A stretch of DNA of 61,039 bases from RGIG8244 sp045592785 (GTDB lineage: Bacteria; Verrucomicrobiota; Lentisphaeria; Victivallales; UBA1829), in contig JAZNVL010000004.1 of the NCBI GenBank assembly GCA_045592785.1, positions 1-61,039 on the forward strand. The letters run 5' to 3'. Below are positions 10,501 to 17,259 of the stretch, one piece after another. Every line of letters starts with the position of its first letter. Within the stretch, counting starts at the first letter, position 1. The notes under the pieces were generated by a model. It saw only the letters and a list, made by a program, of their open reading frames with translations. It did no database searches and was not told where the DNA came from. Made by a program: the position numbers and the translations under genes.

Positions 10501-11395
10501 CATCGTCCGGTGTATTGGCAGGATCCTTCTTCAAACATGTAAGCAGATACACGTTGTCCTTTTCGTCAGGCACATAAGCCAGTTCCACAGACTTGATATC
10601 AGCAGCTGCCAGCAGTTTGGCAGAATCACTGTTCATGGGAACAAAAGGATCCACAAGTTTATTCCCGCTTTCATCGAAAATGGGATCAAATGCGTAATAT
10701 TTTTCGATTTCCGTTTTCTTGTTCAACAACTGCTTCGGTGTCATTTTGACAACTTCATAAGCAGCAGAAACCATGTCACGGTTCGTATCATAACCGATGG
10801 CGCGCAGGAAGGTGGTGATCAGGAATTTCCGGCTCTTGCGGCGACGGTCAAGATAAATGTAAATAAGGTTGTTCGCGTCCACCTGAACTTCCATCCAGGA
10901 GCCGCGATCCGGAATGATCCGGAAAGAATAAAGCCATTTGCCCGAGGAATGACGGGTCTTTTCAAAGCAGATACCGGGTGAACGGTGCAACTGGGAAATG
11001 ATAACACGTTCCGCACCGTTGACCACGAAAGAACCACGATCCGTCATCATGGGGATATCACCCATGTGGACTTCTTCTTCCGAGACAGTATCGTTTACTT
11101 TCAAACGGAAAGTGACATAAAGGGGAGCTTCATACGAGTTGCCATCTTTAATGCAATCAACAATTCCTTTTTTCGGAGTACCGATACGATAGGAAACGAA
11201 CTCCAGCAGGACTTGTTTATCTAAAGGAGCTATGGGGAAGATCTCATGAAAAACTTCCTGTAAGCCCTGTTTTTTTCTTTGTTCGGGGGGGACATCCAAC
11301 TGAAGGAAAGACCGGTAGGACTCCAATTGGATCCCGATCAGGTCCGGAATTTCCAGCACTTCTTCTAATTTTCCGAAATTTATACGTTCAGGCAT
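7559..11395 (-). CDS. rpoB: DNA-directed RNA polymerase beta subunit
   Basis: Beta subunit of RNA polymerase, 1278 residues and complete, with conserved segments such as GPGGLSRDRAGFEVRDVHP and RHGNKGVVS. The rifampicin-binding cluster is LSQFMDQTNPLSEMTNKRR at residues 451-469. It matches E. coli 511-529 with an offset of 60, keeping Asp456 (D516) and Ser471 (S531) but with Asn466 where E. coli has His526. The codon is AAT at 10000-9998. Histidine changes at this site are known to reduce rifampicin binding in other bacteria. Start ATG at 11395 is preceded by AGGGTGG. A hairpin with seven T on the minus strand lies about 40 bp upstream, suggesting attenuation between rplL and rpoB. Confidence 0.98.
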   Translation of the reverse strand: MPERINFGKLEEVLEIPDLIGIQLESYRSFLQLDVPPEQRKKQGLQEVFHEIFPIAPLDKQVLLEFVSYRIGTPKKGIVDCIKDGNSYEAPLYVTFRLKVNDTVSEEEVHMGDIPMMTDRGSFVVNGAERVIISQLHRSPGICFEKTRHSSGKWLYSFRIIPDRGSWMEVQVDANNLIYIYLDRRRKSRKFLITTFLRAIGYDTNRDMVSAAYEVVKMTPKQLLNKKTEIEKYYAFDPIFDESGNKLVDPFVPMNSDSAKLLAAADIKSVELAYVPDEKDNVYLLTCLKKDPANTPDDAFKEIYQKMRPGDPINLQNARILVKRLFFDNKRYDLGAVGRFKLNERMKLDIPETERCLTKEDLMEATKGLMKLANSAGQTDDIDHLGARRVRTVGELLQNHCRVGLVRTERFVRDRVSMLNTTDYTNLTPNKLVNPKAFIGVIRDFFARNQLSQFMDQTNPLSEMTNKRRLSALGPGGLSRDRAGFEVRDVHPSHYGRICPIETPEGPNIGLISSLSLYSRCNNFGFLETPYRRVEDGVVTNKIDYLTADKEEEFVIAQANAPLTAENRFVNPTVMSRVHGDSAERPASEVSYMDVSPKQLVSAAAGLIPCLEHDDANRALMGSNMQRQGVPLLTTDSPYVGTGLERKVAIDSRAVVCARADGIAAEVSSDRIVITADGKPLGETTDTVPQVYDLVKFLRSNAGTCINQRPIVRSGQVVQKGQPIADGAATQGGELALGKNVLVAYMPWCGYNFEDAIVLSERLVKEDVFTSIHIDEFECLSRDTKLGPEEITCDIPQVGEEALRNLGVDGVIRRGAEVGPGDILVGKITPKSETELAPEERLLRAIFGEKAADVKDSSLKVPSGKGGIVMDVRIEYQKDPNRPSLTKADQKRKQKLAKEQYKGQNAALIEELTEELVKIMLGVKLPGPIYDTSAGEGNEVVLISSNRKVTRPAITKLATAHANYRMDPCPKADEIAAVMATFAPRFQSLEQTRLESVYQLEQGAGEEDGIIKRVKVYVASKRKIQVGDKMAGRHGNKGVVSRIVPVEDMPFLKDGRPVDIVLNPLGVPSRMNIGQVFETHLGWAASMLGMKVATPVFDGIDEQDIIGLMQKANNKIREEVGEDFKWGFREVNGEDVFDGKTVLYDGRTGNRFDQRVTVGTVYMIKLDHLVANKIHARSVGPYSLVTQQPLGGKAQHGGQRFGEMEVWALEAYGAAYTLQEMLTVKSDDTTGRGNIYGAIVRGQQVLESGRPESYNVLLKEMQSLALDVRTVKRNEQSK

Positions 11396-11765
11396 TATTT
11401 TCCACCCTAAGTCATTCGTTGGCGATTACTGTCGCGAAAAAAACGTTTACATCCGATTCTGTAAACGGCATCCGCAGACGGCTATCAAAGCCACGCGGAT
11501 TAATAAAACCGGCACACTCCTGCAGGGAGCGGTATCCGGGAGAAACAAAATACACGGGATATATAGTAGTGCATATCCTCCGTGCATAAAAACAAAAATG
11601 GTACTGACATCCGGATTCTCAATGCAGAGACGGAAAAAGACGCGATATGGAGAAAACCATTTTCCATGTACCGCGCTAATCCGGAAAACAACCCGTGTTC
11701 CGCATTATGCGGAACACAGGTCGATCTGCACCGGAAATCGGAATGCAGCAGAGAAAGTCCAGTCA
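11396..11765. other. rplL-rpoB intergenic region, 370 bp
   Basis: No convincing gene is present. On the minus strand it holds a 10-bp perfect stem with a 3-nt loop just after rplL (11695-11717, GTGTTCCGCA/TGCGGAACAC) and a terminator-like hairpin just before rpoB (11437-11467). The first could be an RNA-processing site or pause hairpin, as known between rplL and rpoB in enterobacteria. No clear internal promoter was found, although AT-rich stretches around 11550-11610 could hide one. Confidence 0.6.
11437..11467 (-). terminator. Intrinsic terminator or attenuator before rpoB
   Basis: On the minus strand CGTTTAC, a 10-nt loop and GTAAACG form a 7-bp stem that is followed directly by seven T. 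The run ends about 40 bp before the rpoB start codon. Position and form fit a partial terminator that sets the ratio of ribosomal protein to RNA polymerase transcripts. Confidence 0.6.
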
Positions 11766-12170
11766 TTACTTGACTTCGACTTTTGCTCCAGCAGCTTCCA
11801 GTTTTTCCTTGAGAGCATTTGCGTCTTCTTTGGAAACGCCTTCTTTGATCGCTTTGGGAGCGCCTTCGACAAGCTGTTTCGCTTCCATCAGGCCGAGACC
11901 TGTTGCTTCGCGAACTGCTTTGATCGTAGCGATCTTGTTGGCGCCGGCATCCGCCAGGATGACGTCAAATTCAGTTTTTTCTTCCGCAGCGGGAGCAGCT
12001 GCAGCTGCAGCGGGAGCAGCAGCGACAGCGACGGGAGCAGCTGCGCTGACTCCGAGTCTGTCTTCCAGGGCTTTCACGAGTTTGGAAAGATCGAGGACGG
12101 ACAGTTTCTCAACGTAGGAAATGAACTGTTCCATTTCCGCGGAAACTTCTACATTAGCCTGTTCAGTCAT
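11766..12170 (-). CDS. rplL: 50S ribosomal protein L7/L12
   Basis: Stalk protein of the large subunit that recruits translation factors. The 134-residue product has the expected layout: N-terminal dimerisation helix domain, a flexible Ala/Pro-rich hinge at about residues 43-62, and the C-terminal factor-binding domain with EKTEFDVIL and IKAVREATGLGLMEAKQLV. It is 33 bp downstream of rplJ. A strong hairpin follows the stop codon. Confidence 0.97.
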   Translation of the reverse strand: MTEQANVEVSAEMEQFISYVEKLSVLDLSKLVKALEDRLGVSAAAPVAVAAAPAAAAAAPAAEEKTEFDVILADAGANKIATIKAVREATGLGLMEAKQLVEGAPKAIKEGVSKEDANALKEKLEAAGAKVEVK

Positions 12171-12203
12171 TTTAAGACCTCCGTGTTATTTTTACTTTTA
12201 GTT

Positions 12204-12731
12204 TCAGTTAGCTTCTTCAAGTTTGTTCTTGTAAGCATTGATCACATTGACAATGCTCGATGCTTTGGCGTTCAGGACGCGGACCAGACCAGTCGGTACG
12301 GCGACCAGGAGACCAAGCAATTGTGCGCGGAGCGCATCTTTCGAGGGCAGACCGGCGATTGCCTTGACGTCTTCCGCAGAAAGAGCTGCACCATCATAAT
12401 AACCGCATTTCGCGGCGATGACACCTTTGGTGTCGTTTGCGAAATCATCAATAATTTTCGCAACGGCGCCCACATCGCCATTCCCGCAGACACAAGCGGT
12501 GTCACCTTTGAGCGGGAGTGAAGCGATCTGATCCAGGCCGTTGAGCGCAGCGACTTTGGTCACGACGCGATTCTTGAGGACATGACATTCCGCACCGGCT
12601 TCCGCCAGTTTTGCACGGAATTTATCCATATCCTGCACATTCGTTCCCTTGTAGGAAACGAAGTAGAGAAAACTGGATGATTTGAGCAGAGTAACGATAT
12701 CGTTACCGATCTGAATACGTTCCGGTCTCAT
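12204..12731 (-). CDS. rplJ: 50S ribosomal protein L10
   Basis: L10 anchors L7/L12 dimers to 23S rRNA at the stalk base. 175 residues, usual length, with an N-terminal RNA-binding domain and a C-terminal helix for L7/L12. Its start overlaps the rplA stop by 4 bp (ATGA type). This leaves no untranslated leader between rplA and rplJ, so the L10-binding leader that autoregulates rplJL in E. coli is absent from its usual place. Confidence 0.96.
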   Translation of the reverse strand: MRPERIQIGNDIVTLLKSSSFLYFVSYKGTNVQDMDKFRAKLAEAGAECHVLKNRVVTKVAALNGLDQIASLPLKGDTACVCGNGDVGAVAKIIDDFANDTKGVIAAKCGYYDGAALSAEDVKAIAGLPSKDALRAQLLGLLVAVPTGLVRVLNAKASSIVNVINAYKNKLEEAN

Positions 12732-13435
12732 GCCATCTCCTTCGTCACTTCGCGGGTGTCAAGGCGGATACCGGGCGTCATCGTTGCGGACAACGTGAAG
12801 GTCTGCACATACACACCTTTAGCGGAAGAGGGTTTGGCTTTCACGATCGCTTTCACGACCGCTTCAGCGTTTTCACGCAAAGCATCCGCATCGAAGGAAA
12901 GTTTGCCGATGGGCACCTGCACGCAAGCACCTTTGTCAGCACGGAATTCCACACGACCTGCTTTTGCTTCTTTTACGGCATCACCGATTTTTTCAGTGAC
13001 AGTACCGGTTTTCGGATTCGGCATCAGACCTTTCGGACCAAGCTGACGTCCCAAAGGACGGACTTTCGCCATTGCAGAGGGAGATGCGATGAGGACATCG
13101 AAGTCCACCCAGCCGCCTTTGATTTTTTCGATGATGTCATCGAAACCAACAAAGTCGGCACCTGCATCAATTGCCTGCTGACGAAGTGCTTCGTCGTCTG
13201 CAATGACAGTGACTGCAACGCTCTTACCGGTCCCACGGGGGAGCGGAACAGCGCCACGGACGGTCTGGTCGGTCTGCTTGGGGTCCACACCCAGCTTGAA
13301 AGCCAGTTCGACCGTCTGATCGAATTTGACTTTGGGGAGGGACTGGAGCAGAGCGATACCGTCTGCGAGACTGTACCGTTTCGCGCGGTCGACGAGAGCA
13401 GTCTGTGCCTTGTAGAGTTTACTTTTCTTAGTCAT
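12728..13435 (-). CDS. rplA: 50S ribosomal protein L1
   Basis: L1 stalk protein, which helps release deacylated tRNA from the E site and often represses its own operon. 235 residues, normal length. Typical L1 segments include VELAFKLGVDPKQTDQ near residues 42-57, the GRQLGPKGLMPNPKTGTVT region, and a C-terminal GVYVQTFTLSATMTPGIRLD. It overlaps rplK by 8 bp and rplJ by 4 bp, so translation of the three is probably coupled. Confidence 0.97.
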   Translation of the reverse strand: MTKKSKLYKAQTALVDRAKRYSLADGIALLQSLPKVKFDQTVELAFKLGVDPKQTDQTVRGAVPLPRGTGKSVAVTVIADDEALRQQAIDAGADFVGFDDIIEKIKGGWVDFDVLIASPSAMAKVRPLGRQLGPKGLMPNPKTGTVTEKIGDAVKEAKAGRVEFRADKGACVQVPIGKLSFDADALRENAEAVVKAIVKAKPSSAKGVYVQTFTLSATMTPGIRLDTREVTKEMA

Positions 13436-13856
13436 CTACCACCTCAACTCCCATGCTGCGAGCAGTTCCTTCGATGATTCTCATCGCGGCTTCCTCGCTG
13501 CGGGCGTTCATGTCGTTCTTCTTCATCTCCACAATCTGCTTGACCTGAGAACGGGTGATCTTACCGGCAGATTCGCGACCGGGGGTCTTTGAACCGCTGT
13601 TGAGATTCAACATTTTCTTGATCAAGTTGGCCGCCGGGGGCGACTTGGTGATGAAAGTGAACGAACGATCCTGGTAGACCGTGATGACAACCGGAACGAC
13701 CATTCCGGCCTGCGCCTGTGTGGCGGCATTGAATTCCTTACAGAACGCCATGATGTTGACACCGGCCTGACCAAGGGCGGGACCAACAGGGGGTGCCGGG
13801 TTAGCGGCACCTGCAGGGATCTGCAAGCGAATTACGGCGGTTACCTTTTTCGCCAT
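13428..13856 (-). CDS. rplK: 50S ribosomal protein L11
   Basis: L11 forms the GTPase-associated centre with 23S rRNA and is needed for the stringent response through RelA. 142 residues from the ATG at 13856 (MAKKVTAVIRL). An ATG two codons earlier is only 1-2 nt from the Shine-Dalgarno AGGAG, while this one is 7 nt away, so it is preferred. The proline-rich QIPAGAANPAPPVGPALGQAGVNI segment, the target of thiopeptides, is present. Overlaps rplA by 8 bp. A 98-bp leader separates it from nusG and could carry an L1-binding site; none was recognised. Confidence 0.97.
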   Translation of the reverse strand: MAKKVTAVIRLQIPAGAANPAPPVGPALGQAGVNIMAFCKEFNAATQAQAGMVVPVVITVYQDRSFTFITKSPPAANLIKKMLNLNSGSKTPGRESAGKITRSQVKQIVEMKKNDMNARSEEAAMRIIEGTARSMGVEVVDD

Positions 13857-13954
13857 GTTCATTCTCCTATCCGCGTCGTGGTTGGAAATGGCAGGATTTC
13901 TCCCGCGCCGCGAATTACGATTAATAAATGAGTTATCGGGACCTTAAGCGAAGA

Positions 13955-14545
13955 TCACTCTTCGTCAGGGCCGACCTGCCAGAACTCCAGTTCAACGGGT
14001 GTAGAGCGTCCGAAGATGGACACCATCAGTTTCAATCTTCCTCTTTCGGGATCGATTTCTTCGATCACGCCTTCAAAGTTTGCAAATGCACCATCCGTAA
14101 TGCGAACGGTTGCACCGATCGCGATGTAGGAAGGTACTTTTGCGAGTACGGGACCATTGTCTTCGACACGTTCCGTCTGTCTGCGAAGGTTTTCCACTTC
14201 TTCATTCGTGAGAGCAATGGGCATTCTGCCGTTTTCCGCGCCAAGGATGGAAATCACGCCATCAATGCCATTGACAAAGTTCCAGACATCAGAGTCCAGG
14301 GAACCATCATCGCGGATCAGATCCATGCGGATATAAACGTAACCGGGGAAGATCTGCCGGTCCCTGTCATGCTTCACCCCATTTTTAACTTCAACGAATT
14401 TTTCTTTGGGAATGAGTACCTGATAGACACGAACATTGGCATCCGCTTTGGAAATCAGCGATTCGATTTTTTCCTTGACAGTATTTTCTCTGCCGGACAT
14501 GGCATGAATGACGTACCATTTTCCCTTGCTGTTATCGATTTCCAT
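13955..14545 (-). CDS. nusG: Transcription termination/antitermination factor NusG
   Basis: NusG binds RNA polymerase through its NGN domain and links to Rho or ribosomal S10 through its KOW domain. 196 residues. The NGN domain starts at GKWYVIHAMSGREN (residue 8) and includes FPGYVYIRMDL. The KOW motif lies in the last third (GATVRITDGAFANFEGVIEEID). It is 10-20 residues longer than the E. coli protein, with a loop after FVEVKNGVKHDRDRQ. Downstream of secE with a 32-bp gap, as in most bacteria. Confidence 0.95.
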   Translation of the reverse strand: MEIDNSKGKWYVIHAMSGRENTVKEKIESLISKADANVRVYQVLIPKEKFVEVKNGVKHDRDRQIFPGYVYIRMDLIRDDGSLDSDVWNFVNGIDGVISILGAENGRMPIALTNEEVENLRRQTERVEDNGPVLAKVPSYIAIGATVRITDGAFANFEGVIEEIDPERGRLKLMVSIFGRSTPVELEFWQVGPDEE

Positions 14546-14577
14546 ATATATCAGGCTCCCGTGAAATATTTAGTTGG

Positions 14578-14772
14578 TTAGAAAGAAATAAGGAATTTAA
14601 TGAGTCTGGAAACGATCTGGTCGATCCCTGCGACGAACGCGGAGATGACAGCCATAGTAATCAGAACAAGGATCGTGGATTCCAGCAACTGTTCCCTGGT
14701 AGGCCAGGTACATTTGCGCATTTCTTCCATCGTATCTTCGAAGAAAACGCGGATTTTAGCAAAAATACTCAT
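14578..14772 (-). CDS. secE: Preprotein translocase subunit SecE
   Basis: Small essential clamp subunit of the SecYEG channel. 64 residues with the diagnostic amphipathic helix MEEMRKCTWPTREQLLEST followed by one transmembrane helix (about residues 33-60). This is the short, single-helix form common outside enterobacteria. Shine-Dalgarno AGGAAG precedes the ATG at 14772. It sits between tRNA-Trp and nusG. Confidence 0.95.
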   Translation of the reverse strand: MSIFAKIRVFFEDTMEEMRKCTWPTREQLLESTILVLITMAVISAFVAGIDQIVSRLIKFLISF

Positions 14773-14838
14773 GATTACTTCCTAATTTCCAATCTGTTAT
14801 ACTTATCGGCATTTTCAGCCGCCATTATCATAAAAATT

Positions 14839-14914
14839 TGGCAGGAGCGGAGAGGTTCGAACTCCCGACCTGCGGTTTTGGAGACCGCTGCACTACCAAC
14901 TGTGCTACACTCCT
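14839..14914 (-). tRNA. trnW: tRNA-Trp (anticodon CCA)
   Basis: 76 nt on the minus strand with a 7-bp acceptor stem (AGGAGTG with CGCTCCT), discriminator G and an encoded CCA tail at 14841-14839. The anticodon loop is CTCCAAA closed by GCGGT/ACCGC, reading CCA. D and T arms (GGGAG-TTCGAAC-CTCTC) fold normally. It lies between rpmG and secE and is probably cut out of the operon transcript. Confidence 0.96.
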
Positions 14915-14993
14915 GCAATTTCCGGTCTACCTTTGAGGAACGGGCGGCCCGACCGGGATCTCCACCTGTTCCTTATATTCTCTGCACAGAGAA

Positions 14994-15143
14994 TTACTTG
15001 GTCTCTTTATGGACCGTGCGTTTGCGATCAAACTTACAGAATTTTTTGATCTCGAAACGGCCGGACATGTTCCGTTTTTCTTTAGTGCTGGTATAGTTCC
15101 GGCGTTTGCACTCGGTGCATTCCAGGATAATCAGTTCACGCAT
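14994..15143 (-). CDS. rpmG: 50S ribosomal protein L33
   Basis: Small zinc-ribbon type L33, 49 residues, reading MRELIILECTECKRRNYTST at the start and ending KRTVHKETK. The cysteines are CTEC near residue 9 and one later Cys in KKFCKF; the usual second CxxC pair is only half present, so zinc binding may be lost. The ATG at 15143 follows a perfect GGAGGT with 8-nt spacing. It lies between tuf and tRNA-Trp. A hairpin (14977-14994) overlaps its stop codon. Confidence 0.93.
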   Translation of the reverse strand: MRELIILECTECKRRNYTSTKEKRNMSGRFEIKKFCKFDRKRTVHKETK

Positions 15144-15163
15144 TGTCAATTACCTCCGGTCAG

Positions 15164-15227
15164 TTTCTTTTCCGGCAGGATTTGAAGCCTGCCGGAAAAG
15201 AAAGCAACAGTTCATCACTGTTGCTTT
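15164..15227 (-). terminator. Tandem hairpins between tuf and rpmG
   Basis: Two overlapping perfect stems lie in the 99-bp gap. The tuf-proximal one has a 10-bp stem (15227-15218 with 15210-15201) and 7-nt loop and is followed on the minus strand by a T-rich CTTTTCC, so it looks like an intrinsic terminator. The second is a 16-bp perfect stem (15203-15188 with 15179-15164). They share bases 15201-15203, so their bases partly compete. This suggests attenuation or processing of tuf mRNA from the downstream operon. Confidence 0.6.
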
Positions 15228-15242
15228 CCAACCGATGTTGTA

Positions 15243-16448
15243 TTACTCGATGATTTCGTCAACGGTACCGGAAGCAACGGTACGGCCGCCTTCACGGATA
15301 GCGAAGCGCTGTGTTGCTTCCATAGCGATCGGAGCGATCAGCTCGACCTGGATGGTGGCATTGAATCCGGGCATAACCATGTCAGTGCCTTCCGGGAGAG
15401 TGATGATACCGGTCACGTCAGTTGTACGGAAGTAGAACTGGGGACGATAGTTGGTGACGAAGGGAGTATGACGGCCACCTTCTTCTTTGGAGAGAACGTA
15501 GATGGTGGCAGTGAATTTGGTGTGGGGAGTGATGCTGCCGGGTTTCGCGAGAACCTGACCGCGTTCCACGTCTTCTTTCTTGGTACCGCGGAGGAGGCAA
15601 CCGATGTTGTCACCAGCCTGGCCCTGATCGAGGGACTTGTGGAACATTTCGACGCCGGTGATGGTGGTCTTCTGAGTGTCCTTCAGACCGATGATTTCCA
15701 TGTTGTCGCCGACTTTCACGACACCGCGTTCAACACGACCGGTAACCACGGTACCACGACCTTCGATGGAGAAGACGTCTTCGATCGGCATGAGGAAGTC
15801 TTTATCGGTATCGCGGACGGGTTCGGGGATCCAGGTATCGATAGCATCCATGAGTTCCTGAATGCAGTTACATTCGGGAGCGGCAGGATCGGTAGCCTGG
15901 AGAGCGGGATAAGCAGCACCCTTGACGATGGGGGTGTTTTCGCCGTCGAAGTCATACTTGTCGAGCAGTTCGCGGATTTCCATTTCGATGAGTTCGAGCA
16001 GTTCGGGGTCAGCCAGGTCAACCTTGTTCAGGAAGACAACGAGCCGGGGAACACCGACCTGTTTTGCCAGGAGGACGTGTTCTTTGGTCTGGGGCATAAC
16101 ACCGTCAGCAGCACTGACGAGCAGGATAGCGCCATCCATCTGAGCGGCACCGGTGATCATGTTTTTGACGTAGTCGGCGTGGCCGGGGCAGTCAACGTGA
16201 GCATAGTGACGGTTATCGCTCTGATATTCCACGTGGGAAGTAGCGATGGTCAGAATCTTTGTGGAGTCACGACGACCCTGAGATTCGGATGCTTTTGCGA
16301 CCTGGTCGTAGGGGATGTAGTCGGCGAGACCCTTCAGGCTCTGCACATGAGTGATAGCAGCGGTAAGAGTGGTTTTGCCGTGGTCAACGTGACCGATGGT
16401 TCCGACGTTTACGTGCGGTTTTGTTCTTTCGAACGTTTCTTTTGCCAT
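15243..16448 (-). CDS. tuf: Elongation factor Tu
   Basis: GTPase that delivers aminoacyl-tRNA to the ribosome. 401 residues, slightly over the usual 393-396. GTP-binding motifs are GHVDHGKTT, DCPGHADYVKNM and NKVD. The effector loop around SQGRRDSTKILTIATSHVEYQ differs from the common RGITI form: the stretch after RRDSTKI reads LTIATSHVEY, as in some PVC bacteria. The start at 16448 follows GAGGAG. It is the first protein gene after tRNA-Thr, and tandem hairpins follow it. Whether a second tuf copy exists cannot be told from this window. Confidence 0.97.
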   Translation of the reverse strand: MAKETFERTKPHVNVGTIGHVDHGKTTLTAAITHVQSLKGLADYIPYDQVAKASESQGRRDSTKILTIATSHVEYQSDNRHYAHVDCPGHADYVKNMITGAAQMDGAILLVSAADGVMPQTKEHVLLAKQVGVPRLVVFLNKVDLADPELLELIEMEIRELLDKYDFDGENTPIVKGAAYPALQATDPAAPECNCIQELMDAIDTWIPEPVRDTDKDFLMPIEDVFSIEGRGTVVTGRVERGVVKVGDNMEIIGLKDTQKTTITGVEMFHKSLDQGQAGDNIGCLLRGTKKEDVERGQVLAKPGSITPHTKFTATIYVLSKEEGGRHTPFVTNYRPQFYFRTTDVTGIITLPEGTDMVMPGFNATIQVELIAPIAMEATQRFAIREGGRTVASGTVDEIIE

Positions 16449-16531
16449 TTTCGTATTCTCCTCTTGTGATTTGGACCCTTCCGGGCTGAATACTGGTTGT
16501 TATGTTTTAGTTGAAAGTTATTGACAAAATA

Positions 16532-16607
<76 letters not shown>

Positions 16608-16656
16608 AAAAACTTTTACCGCATCGGACACAAAGATTCCGTTGCAGTGAAAGCAT

Positions 16657-16684
16657 AATATACCCTGTTTTTTGCGAATGTCAA
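16657..16684 (-). promoter_or_regulatory. Promoter of tRNA-Thr-tuf superoperon
   Basis: Consensus -35 TTGACA (16684-16679) and -10 TATATT (16662-16657) with a 16-bp spacer on the minus strand; TATTAT with 18 bp also fits. It lies about 50 bp before the tRNA. This is one of the best promoter matches in the window, as expected for tuf. Confidence 0.75.
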
Positions 16685-16752
16685 ATGAAAAACCTGTTTT
16701 TTTTGAATTTTTTTTGAAAAAAGTTGTATTTTCCCGTTTTTTTTCATCATTT

Positions 16753-17259
16753 TCACTCAGAATCATCTTCCACATACAGCTTGATCTTTTGCAGAAAGCC
16801 ATCCAGATCCCGTTCGTCACCCACCGGAATATGGGGAAAACGGCGGCGGAATGCAGCCGCAAAGATCCCGGTGGCGGTGGTGGAAAGGATCTTGTTCTCC
16901 GGGGTACGCAATTTTGTGGAAGCCACGCCGCAGCACGGTGACTTGGAGTGAAACAGAAAACCATCCAGCTGTCTGCGTTCCAATTGTTCCAGTTTGATCT
17001 CCGCCCAATCGTTCATGGAATCGGTCTTATCTTCGCCCGTCTCCACGACGATGAGCCGGGTTCCTTTATTGGAGGGACGCAGGTGCATTTTCGGGCGCGG
17101 GACGGGGAGTCCGGATTCGACTTCGGGGCATACGGGGATGAACTCTGCCACGTCTTTCAACTTGTCGATGAGTTCCTGAAAGAGATCGGACTGCCCGTCG
17201 TAACGGTATTTGAACCCGAGGAGACAGGCACTGACTCCGATACGGACTTTTCCATTCAT
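16753..17259 (-). CDS. DUF523 family protein (YbbK-like)
   Basis: 168 residues from the ATG at 17259, which overlaps the upstream gene's stop by 4 bp (ATGA). The N-terminal MNGKVRIGVSACLLGFKYRYDG, PVCPEVESGLPVPRP and SPCCGVAST segments mark the DUF523 family. It has conserved cysteines at SACLLG, PVCPE and PCCG that may bind metal or an Fe-S cluster. The biochemical function is unsettled; in many genomes it stands alone or is fused to DUF1722. Here it is translationally coupled to a DUF2851 gene. Family assignment is firm; function unknown. Confidence 0.85.
   Translation of the reverse strand: MNGKVRIGVSACLLGFKYRYDGQSDLFQELIDKLKDVAEFIPVCPEVESGLPVPRPKMHLRPSNKGTRLIVVETGEDKTDSMNDWAEIKLEQLERRQLDGFLFHSKSPCCGVASTKLRTPENKILSTTATGIFAAAFRRRFPHIPVGDERDLDGFLQKIKLYVEDDSE

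Noticed and set aside
7526..10981. 1151-codon open frame opposite rpoB
   Set aside because: Same codon-register artefact; no ribosome-binding site or recognisable domain.
15164..15203. 16-bp stem as a terminator for the plus strand
   Set aside because: Both arms end in A-rich 3' sides without a T run, and no plus-strand gene precedes it.
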